From DAOOOU01 sp964435635 (GTDB lineage: Bacteria > Bacillota_I > Bacilli_A > RF39 > UBA660), in the NCBI GenBank assembly GCA_964435635.1, contig CAYSZU010000014.1, positions 1 to 19,864 of the forward strand: a stretch of 19,864 bases of DNA, read 5' to 3'. Below are positions 15,691 to 19,864 of this stretch, in pieces. The notes beneath the pieces were generated by a model, which was not told the DNA's origin, searched no databases, and saw only the letters and a list, made by a program, of their open reading frames with translations. A program made the position numbers and the translations under genes. Position 1 is the stretch's first letter. Every line of letters starts with the position of its first letter.

Positions 15691-15719
15691 AATATAGCAT
15701 AGTTAATGACATATGTCAA
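15691..15719 (-). promoter_or_regulatory. SigA promoter of the DUF5320-DUF134 operon
   Basis: On the minus strand TTGACA (15714-15719), a 17-base spacer and TATATT (15691-15696), with TGC before the -10. It is the best -35/-10 pair in the window. The leader to the ATG at 15668 is short. Confidence 0.8.
15707..15718. promoter_or_regulatory. 12-bp perfect palindrome over the -35, probable operator
   Basis: TGACATATGTCA reads the same on both strands and covers five bases of the TTGACA -35 element of the DUF5320-DUF134 operon. Binding of a dimer here would block that promoter. The site is also about 32 bases upstream of the -35 of the divergent HAD-like gene. The neighbouring DUF134 protein is the natural candidate, by inference. 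Confidence 0.55.
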
Positions 15720-15749
15720 TAATGGTGCTAAATTTAGTAAATGGATTAT

Positions 15750-15778
15750 TTGACTTTTTTGTAATTTTTCTTTATAAT
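15750..15778 (+). promoter_or_regulatory. SigA promoter of the HAD-like gene
   Basis: TTGACT (15750-15755), a 17-base T-rich spacer and TATAAT (15773-15778), followed by an AGGGGG ribosome-binding site and the ATG at 15802. Confidence 0.8.
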
Positions 15779-15801
15779 AAGCGCATATTTAGGGGGCATA
15801 T

Positions 15802-16635
15802 ATGACTAGAACATATGTAATAAGTGACACTTTATTATTAGGTAAAAGTATCAAGGATACAATCGAAGCCTTAAAGATTATTAAAGAAATAAAATTAAAA
15901 GGTGATAAGATTGTTATTTTATCTAATCGACCATCGATGTGTATGAAACCGATTTGTGGTCAAGTTAATGAAGATCAGAGTATTAATTATGTTTATAAAC
16001 CCGAATGTAATATAAAAGGAAATGGTCTTGATGTTAGATTAATTGATAATAACGAGGTTATTGCAAATTATAATATTGCTTATGATTATAACTTGTTTGG
16101 TAATGGGATTGCTATTTTTGATCAAAATGATGAATATATTTATTTAGGAAAGTTTATTGAACGAGATATTTTAAATCAAATGATAAATATTTTTGAGGCG
16201 AGAGGCTACAAACCGGCAAATTACTGTTTTAGTCCAGGTGATAGTGTCTATAAATTCTTTCGCCCTAATAATGGAGCAACTGAAATAAGTGATGATACTT
16301 ACGGGATGCAATGCGGATCAGTTTCACCAGCTTATGACGCTGAAACAATTAAAGCGATTGAAAGAGCAACTGGAAGCATCGTTGGTTATCAATCGAATAA
16401 TAAACCTTGTTTTTATAATAAAGCGATGAATAAAATGCTTACTTTAAGAAGAGGTTTAATTACACCGCAGTTAATTGATATTGAGAAAACAACCATTTTT
16501 TTAGGGGATGAAACGGAAGACTGTTTGGCCGATATGTATGGTGATTTAGCATATAAAGTTGGTGAGCCAAAAATTCTTCATAAAACGATGAAAAAGAGCA
16601 ACTCCCTTTATGAAGCTTTAAATAAAGAGGTATAA
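15802..16635 (+). CDS. Divergent HAD-like protein, catalytic Asp pair apparently missing
   Basis: The 277-residue protein keeps the outline of a Cof-type HAD phosphatase. The N-terminus TYVISDTLLLGKSIKDTIEA is followed by LKGDKIVILSNRPS (the motif II Ser/Asn strand, like VIATGRP), a long cap region, and near the C-terminus TIFLGDETEDCLADMYGDLA with motif IV GDxxxD (Asp236, Asp240). The N-terminal DxDGT nucleophile motif is replaced: aligned on TLL it reads VISDT, leaving one Asp displaced by one position. It may be an inactive or altered-function HAD protein, or my alignment may be off and the fold different. It is transcribed alone from a strong promoter, divergent from DUF5320-DUF134. Confidence 0.5.
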   Translation: MTRTYVISDTLLLGKSIKDTIEALKIIKEIKLKGDKIVILSNRPSMCMKPICGQVNEDQSINYVYKPECNIKGNGLDVRLIDNNEVIANYNIAYDYNLFGNGIAIFDQNDEYIYLGKFIERDILNQMINIFEARGYKPANYCFSPGDSVYKFFRPNNGATEISDDTYGMQCGSVSPAYDAETIKAIERATGSIVGYQSNNKPCFYNKAMNKMLTLRRGLITPQLIDIEKTTIFLGDETEDCLADMYGDLAYKVGEPKILHKTMKKSNSLYEALNKEV

Positions 16636-16662
16636 AAGAGTTACTATTAAAGTGAATACAAG

Positions 16663-16691
16663 TTGAAATGCTATCTATAATCAAGTATAAT
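16663..16691 (+). promoter_or_regulatory. Promoter of the broken GNAT gene
   Basis: TTGAAA (16663-16668), 17 bases, TATAAT (16686-16691). A second TATAAT overlaps at 16676-16681. An AGGAG site follows at 16700-16704. Confidence 0.55.
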
Positions 16692-16714
16692 TTTATTATA
16701 GGAGATATAGTAAA

Positions 16715-17308
16715 ATAACCAGAGAAGAAATTATAAAAGACATATTATTATGGAATAGCGATAAACTAAATATCGGTGATAATTATCAACTGTTTCAGGA
16801 GAAGCTTGCATACTATATAAGTTCGCCATTAACTATCTCAGAGATAGAGGAAGATGTTAAAAAGAATTTTGAGGAACAATTTGTCAACACTAAACCTGAT
16901 TATACTGATGGCGTAATTGATTTATACTTATCAAACAAGGAATATTTGAATCAGGAAGATTGTCAATTAACATATTACATTAGAGAACATAACAAGACGG
17001 AAGAGGCCGGTAAAATAGATATTAGATTTGGCTTAGCAAGCAGTAATTTTTTTGCGAATATTGGTTATAATGTATTGCCCTAATATCAGGGCCGAAACTA
17101 TGCGCTTCGGGTTTTAAAAATGCTTAAAGAAATAATGATTAAAAAGGGCTTAAATAAGCCAAGAATTACAACTTATCCAGAGAATATTCCTTCTATTCGA
17201 GTTGCTGAGAGATTTGGCGGGAAATTACTTGATGGTCCAGAGTACAATGATAAAAGTTATATTACTTATGAAGTTGATCTAGCCGAGGATAATGTTCATA
17301 CTATGTAA
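16715..17308 (+). pseudogene. Broken GNAT N-acetyltransferase gene
   Basis: A single open frame from about 16709 to 17308 encodes a GNAT-type acetyltransferase of about 197 residues but carries two lesions. No ATG, GTG or TTG lies at the expected distance after AGGAG (16700-16704); the codon at 16715 is ATA, one base from ATG, and opening there gives xTREEIIKDILLWNSDK. Further on, ANIGYNVLP is followed by TAA (17081-17083), then YQGRNYALRVLKML, the acetyl-CoA-binding segment usually written P-x-Y/F-R/Q-G-x-x-x-A; GAA to TAA would explain it. The C-terminal PENIPSIRVAERFGGKLL is typical GNAT. The promoter and ribosome-binding site are still recognisable, so the inactivation looks recent. Confidence 0.85.
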
Positions 17309-17358
17309 GTACCATTGCTTTATAAATTAGATCAATATTTAACAAAAGATTATTATTG

Positions 17359-17367
17359 TGTTATAAT
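17359..17367 (+). promoter_or_regulatory. Extended -10 promoter of the chimeric permease gene
   Basis: TGT-TATAAT lies 32 bases before the ATG at 17400; an AAAGTGAT sequence can serve as a weak ribosome-binding site. Confidence 0.6.
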
Positions 17368-17399
17368 ATCTTCTCGAAGACAAAGAAAGTGATTTTTGA

Positions 17400-18140
17400 A
17401 TGAACAATAATATGAAGTACTTGTTAATTAATGCAATGGCTAAATTAAATGGCAAAGGAACAGTAATTGCTTATCGGCTTAATCATTATAATTTATCTTC
17501 ATTTATGGTAAGTTTTTACTTGGTCAAAGAAACTGAAGAAGGTTATGAATATTATAAAGTAGCAAATAAACATTATGGTGATTATTATGCTGAGAGTGTT
17601 ATTAAAATACCAGAAGAAAAAGGTTGTAAGGACATATCTTATTATGAAGATTATTGCCAAAAGATTAATCTTGCTCTTACACTTGGCAATTTATGTTTAA
17701 TATTGCTTATTTGGTTATCATATTTAATTGTCGGAGTAATTTTATATAAAAATGTTATGTTATCAATGAATGGGATTTTATTTGCCCTAAATTCATTAAG
17801 CTTCTGTTTAATGGTTTTAACTTTAGGCTTTTTAGTAGGTAATTTAGTTCGTAATAAAGAAGCTCAAAACGGGGTGGTAAATTTAGTTGCTTTAGGAACA
17901 AGCTTTATTTGTGGGGCTTTTGTTCCGCAGATGTTTTTAGGATCTTTTGTTACTAGGATAGCACGCTTTTTACCGTCATATTGGTATATTGCAAATAATA
18001 ATCAAATAGCTTTATTATCAAATTTTAATTATGAAAGTTTAATGCCAATTTTTAGAAATATGGGGATTATTATTCTTTTGGCAATAATCTTCATAATAAT
18101 TAATAATATAGTTTCAAAAGTAAAATTAAAGCGTAATTAG
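17400..18140 (+). CDS. ABC-2 permease C-terminal half fused to an unrelated N-terminus
   Basis: Residues from about 88 to 246 match the C-terminal half of ABC-2-type transporter permeases: four membrane segments (about 95-116, 123-148, 157-180, 220-238) with the conserved LVRNKEAQNGVVNLVALG and FICGAFVPQMFLG before the PSYWYIANN loop. The N-terminal half of such permeases (first membrane helix and long extracellular domain, normally some 200 residues) is absent. In its place are about 85 polar residues, MKYLLINAMAKLNGKGTVIA onward, with no membrane segment and no family I recognise. The simplest reading is a deletion that joined the start of another gene to the permease tail. No ABC ATPase is adjacent. 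A functional exporter is unlikely. Confidence 0.65.
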   Translation: MNNNMKYLLINAMAKLNGKGTVIAYRLNHYNLSSFMVSFYLVKETEEGYEYYKVANKHYGDYYAESVIKIPEEKGCKDISYYEDYCQKINLALTLGNLCLILLIWLSYLIVGVILYKNVMLSMNGILFALNSLSFCLMVLTLGFLVGNLVRNKEAQNGVVNLVALGTSFICGAFVPQMFLGSFVTRIARFLPSYWYIANNNQIALLSNFNYESLMPIFRNMGIIILLAIIFIIINNIVSKVKLKRN

Positions 18141-18152
18141 GTAACATTTTTG

Positions 18153-18161
18153 TGTTATAAT
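18153..18161 (+). promoter_or_regulatory. Extended -10 promoter of the pyrophosphatase gene
   Basis: TGT-TATAAT starts 13 bases after the permease stop. An AGAGGAGG ribosome-binding site and the ATG at 18185 follow. Confidence 0.7.
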
Positions 18162-18184
18162 TTTAGTAATAGAGGAGGAATAAA

Positions 18185-18520
18185 ATGAATAATAAAGATT
18201 ATATTGGCCAGACAATAAAAGTTGTAATGGATCGACCATTAGGAACAAAACACCCTAAGCACAACTACTATTATCCTTTTAATTATGGTTATATTCCTGG
18301 AACGATGGCAAGTGATGGCGAAGAAATTGATGCTTATGTTCTAGGTGTTTTTAAACCGTTAGAAGAATTTGAAGGCAAATGTATTGCGGTTATTCATCGA
18401 ACTAATGATGATGACGATAAAATTGTTGTTGTTCCTGAAGAAGTAAATTATTCTGATGAGCAGATAAATGCTCTAGTTGAATTTCAAGAAAAATACTTTG
18501 AGCATGTTATCTGGCGCTAA
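18185..18520 (+). CDS. Short family I inorganic pyrophosphatase-like protein
   Basis: Probably hydrolyses pyrophosphate to phosphate. The segment YYPFNYGYIPGTMASDGEEIDAYVL contains the family I core: YGYIPGT, then DGxxxD (DGEEID), corresponding to two of the metal-binding Asp residues of DGDPxD. A further acidic/basic site lies in NDDDDKIVVVP. At 111 residues it is much shorter than usual family I enzymes (about 165-180), lacking part of the N-terminal barrel and C-terminal helix. Similar short homologues occur in Firmicutes, to my recollection. The middle Asp of DGD is Glu. AGAGGAGG fixes the start. Confidence 0.8.
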   Translation: MNNKDYIGQTIKVVMDRPLGTKHPKHNYYYPFNYGYIPGTMASDGEEIDAYVLGVFKPLEEFEGKCIAVIHRTNDDDDKIVVVPEEVNYSDEQINALVEFQEKYFEHVIWR

Positions 18521-18571
18521 GAGGGATTGACATTACTTGAGAATAATATTATCAAAATAAAAGCAATAGTG

Positions 18572-18580
18572 TGCTATAAT
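18572..18580 (+). promoter_or_regulatory. Extended -10 promoter of the 42-residue gene
   Basis: TGC-TATAAT lies 23 bases before the ATG at 18604, with AGAGGTGA between. Confidence 0.65.
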
Positions 18581-18603
18581 ATTTTTTAGGAAGAGGTGAC
18601 TAT

Positions 18604-18732
18604 ATGCGAACTTATAAAGTCGAATTACCAGCTGGAGTAAGAAAAAAATTTGCTATTAAGCTTGGTCACAAAGTAAGGTTATTAAATAAAACAATGCTTA
18701 AAAAGAAGACTGAAAAAAAAGATAGTAAGTAA
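18604..18732 (+). CDS. Small basic protein of 42 residues
   Basis: A complete small gene: extended -10, a strong AGAGGTGA ribosome-binding site four bases before the ATG, a 42-residue frame and a hairpin terminator ten bases after the stop. The protein begins MRTYKVELPAGVRKKFAIKL and ends in a Lys-rich tail (MLKKKTEKKDSK). About one third of the residues are Lys or Arg. The high charge suggests nucleic-acid, ribosome or polyanion binding, which is inference only. The family is not recognised. The control signals, rather than homology, are the reason to call it. Confidence 0.7.
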   Translation: MRTYKVELPAGVRKKFAIKLGHKVRLLNKTMLKKKTEKKDSK

Positions 18733-18741
18733 AGTAACATT

Positions 18742-18769
18742 AAAATTCAATCTAAGATTGGATTTTTTT
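18742..18769 (+). terminator. Intrinsic terminator merged with the ATP-grasp promoter
   Basis: AAAATTCAATC (18742-18752) pairs with GATTGGATTTT (18756-18766) through one U-G pair around a TAA loop. Seven T (18763-18769) follow, the last being the T of TGTTATAAT. Confidence 0.8.
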
Positions 18770-18777
18770 GTTATAAT
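18769..18777 (+). promoter_or_regulatory. Extended -10 promoter of the ATP-grasp gene
   Basis: TGT-TATAAT is contiguous with the terminator T-tract. The ribosome-binding site AAGGAG begins five bases later and the ATG is at 18799, so the leader is very short. Confidence 0.65.
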
Positions 18778-18798
18778 TAGATAAGGAGTTTGATTAAA

Positions 18799-19794
18799 AT
18801 GTATATATTAAGAAATATAAAAAACGCTAATCATATTCGTTTTCTTAGTAACTTAAAAAAAGTGGCTAAGAATGAACAAACAACTTTTTTTAAGTTACTA
18901 ATCGATTATTTTTTCTGTTTAATAAAATATCGTTTTACATTTAATGATTACCTTAACTATCAAATATATAAAAAAAACAAACAAGAGCGAAGCGAATATG
19001 TTTCTTGTCAAGAACAAGATGTTTTCTATGAAATAGTTTCGCCTTCAGCTTATAAAAAAGTATTTACGATTAAACCGAATTTTTTAAAAGCCTTTAGTAA
19101 ATATGCCAAAAGAGAGTTTTTGGTCATTAATCATAATTATGAGGACTTCCTAACTTATATTAATAAAAAACCATGTTTCTTCGTCAAACCACAGGATGGT
19201 TTAGGCGGCGCTGGGGTTAGAAAAGTTATTACTAAAGAAATTAAAGATGTAAAAGCTTTCTATCAAGAACTTGAAAAGGAAAAAGCGTTTATTGAAGAAG
19301 CGATTATTCAACATCCAAAAATGAATAAATTAGCAGCAAAAAGCGTTAATACAATTAGAGTAGTTACAAGTAATATTAATAATCAGCCCGAAATATTAAT
19401 AGCTGTTTTAAGAGTTGGAAACGGGATAAATCAAGTAGATAATTTCCATCAAGGTGGTATGGGTTGTTTAGTCGATCAAGAAACCGGCATCGTTTTAACT
19501 GGGGCATATGATAAAGATAATAATTACTATGATGAGCATCCTTTTTCTAAGGAAAAATTTGTCGGCTATCAAATACCTTACTGGGATAAAGTTAAGAAGC
19601 TAGTAATAGAAGCGAGTCGCGTCGAACCAAGAATTAAAGTTGTTGGTTGGGACGTGGCAATAAAAAAAGATGGTCCAATATTAATCGAGGGTAATCGTCG
19701 CCCAGGGTTTGATCTTATTCAAGTCGTTTGCAAGCGAGGTCGACGTGATATTATTAATAAAGTATTAAGCGAAATAAATAAGGGGAAATCATGA
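18799..19794 (+). CDS. Sugar-transfer-associated ATP-grasp protein
   Basis: A 331-residue protein of the ATP-grasp fold of the kind found in capsule, teichoic-acid or cell-surface sugar loci. The core runs FFVKPQDGLGGAGVRKV (the nucleotide-binding Lys strand and Gly-rich loop), then AFIEEAIIQHPKMNKL, SVNTIRVVT (catalytic-site Asn/Arg), NFHQGGMGCLVD, and WDVAIKKDGPILIEGNRRPG, whose Asp and Glu/Asn are the Mg-ATP ligands. The substrate is unknown. The ATG at 18799 is preferred to an upstream in-frame TTG (18790), which lies only about two bases from the AAGGAG site. A short frame overlaps the stop as ATGA, which hints at a coupled gene downstream. Confidence 0.85.
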   Translation: MYILRNIKNANHIRFLSNLKKVAKNEQTTFFKLLIDYFFCLIKYRFTFNDYLNYQIYKKNKQERSEYVSCQEQDVFYEIVSPSAYKKVFTIKPNFLKAFSKYAKREFLVINHNYEDFLTYINKKPCFFVKPQDGLGGAGVRKVITKEIKDVKAFYQELEKEKAFIEEAIIQHPKMNKLAAKSVNTIRVVTSNINNQPEILIAVLRVGNGINQVDNFHQGGMGCLVDQETGIVLTGAYDKDNNYYDEHPFSKEKFVGYQIPYWDKVKKLVIEASRVEPRIKVVGWDVAIKKDGPILIEGNRRPGFDLIQVVCKRGRRDIINKVLSEINKGKS

Positions 19795-19832
19795 TGAAGT
19801 TTGCTAGCTATGTTAAAATAAACTCCAATTAG
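19791..19832 (+). pseudogene. Short coupled reading frame at the window edge, possibly a broken gene start
   Basis: ATG overlaps the preceding TGA (ATGA) and follows AGGGGA, a good coupled start, but only 13 codons (MMKFASYVKINSN) precede TAG. A neighbouring frame continues LEKLPYFLN and then also stops. This looks like the degraded beginning of another gene, but the window ends 32 bases later, so nothing firm can be said. Confidence 0.3.
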
Positions 19833-19864
19833 AAAAGTTACCATATTTTCTAAATTAAAATGAA

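Noticed and set aside
1..19864. CRISPR array, tRNA, rRNA, insertion sequence or prophage
   Set aside because: No regularly spaced repeats, cloverleaf-like segments, transposase or phage structural reading frames were found; DUF5662 alone is not evidence of phage.

Overview
The window is strongly A+T-rich DNA from a Gram-positive, Firmicutes-type bacterium. Ribosome-binding sites are AGGAGG-like, promoters are SigA-type with an extended -10 (TGnTATAAT), and TGA is used as a stop while Trp is TGG, so the genetic code is standard and not the Mycoplasma code. An archaeal/eukaryote-type prolyl-tRNA synthetase, a solitary squalene/phytoene-synthase-like enzyme, an EFR1-type ferredoxin remnant and many short genes with their own promoters would fit an uncultured small-genome Bacilli/Mollicutes-like or Erysipelotrichia-like lineage. 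That placement is inference. No tRNA, rRNA, CRISPR array, transposase or phage structural gene was seen.

Layout. 1-800: broken flavodoxin/ferredoxin (EFR1-like) gene. 1031-4885: housekeeping block argS, folA, proS. 4953-7605: four small, separately promoted genes (Nudix hydrolase, nucleoside phosphorylase-like protein, DUF5662 protein, CYTH phosphatase). 7683-10058: MacB-like ABC exporter with ATPase and permease in one chain. 10114-11655 (-): HD-domain protein with an unrecognised N-terminal two-thirds, convergent with the exporter across a shared bidirectional terminator. 11811-13555: squalene/phytoene synthase-like protein, then an SDR oxidoreductase. 13571-17308: a stretch rich in damaged genes (frameshifted Nudix gene; a 372-codon unknown gene with an in-frame TAA; a GNAT gene that lost its start and gained a TAA), interrupted by an intact DUF134/DUF5320 pair and a HAD-like gene lacking the usual nucleophile. 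17400-18140: an ABC-2 permease C-terminal half fused to an unrelated N-terminus. 18185-19794: short inorganic pyrophosphatase, a 42-aa basic protein missed by length-limited ORF calling, and a sugar-transfer-type ATP-grasp protein.

The genes do not form one pathway. Apart from argS-folA, SDR-Nudix-unknown and DUF5320-DUF134, nearly every gene has its own promoter. At three places the T-tract of one gene's terminator runs directly into the extended -10 of the next gene. The observations most worth following are the concentration of broken genes, the HD protein's N-terminal region, the solitary squalene/phytoene synthase homologue, the perfect palindrome over the -35 of the DUF5320-DUF134 operon, the chimeric permease and the terminator-promoter fusions.
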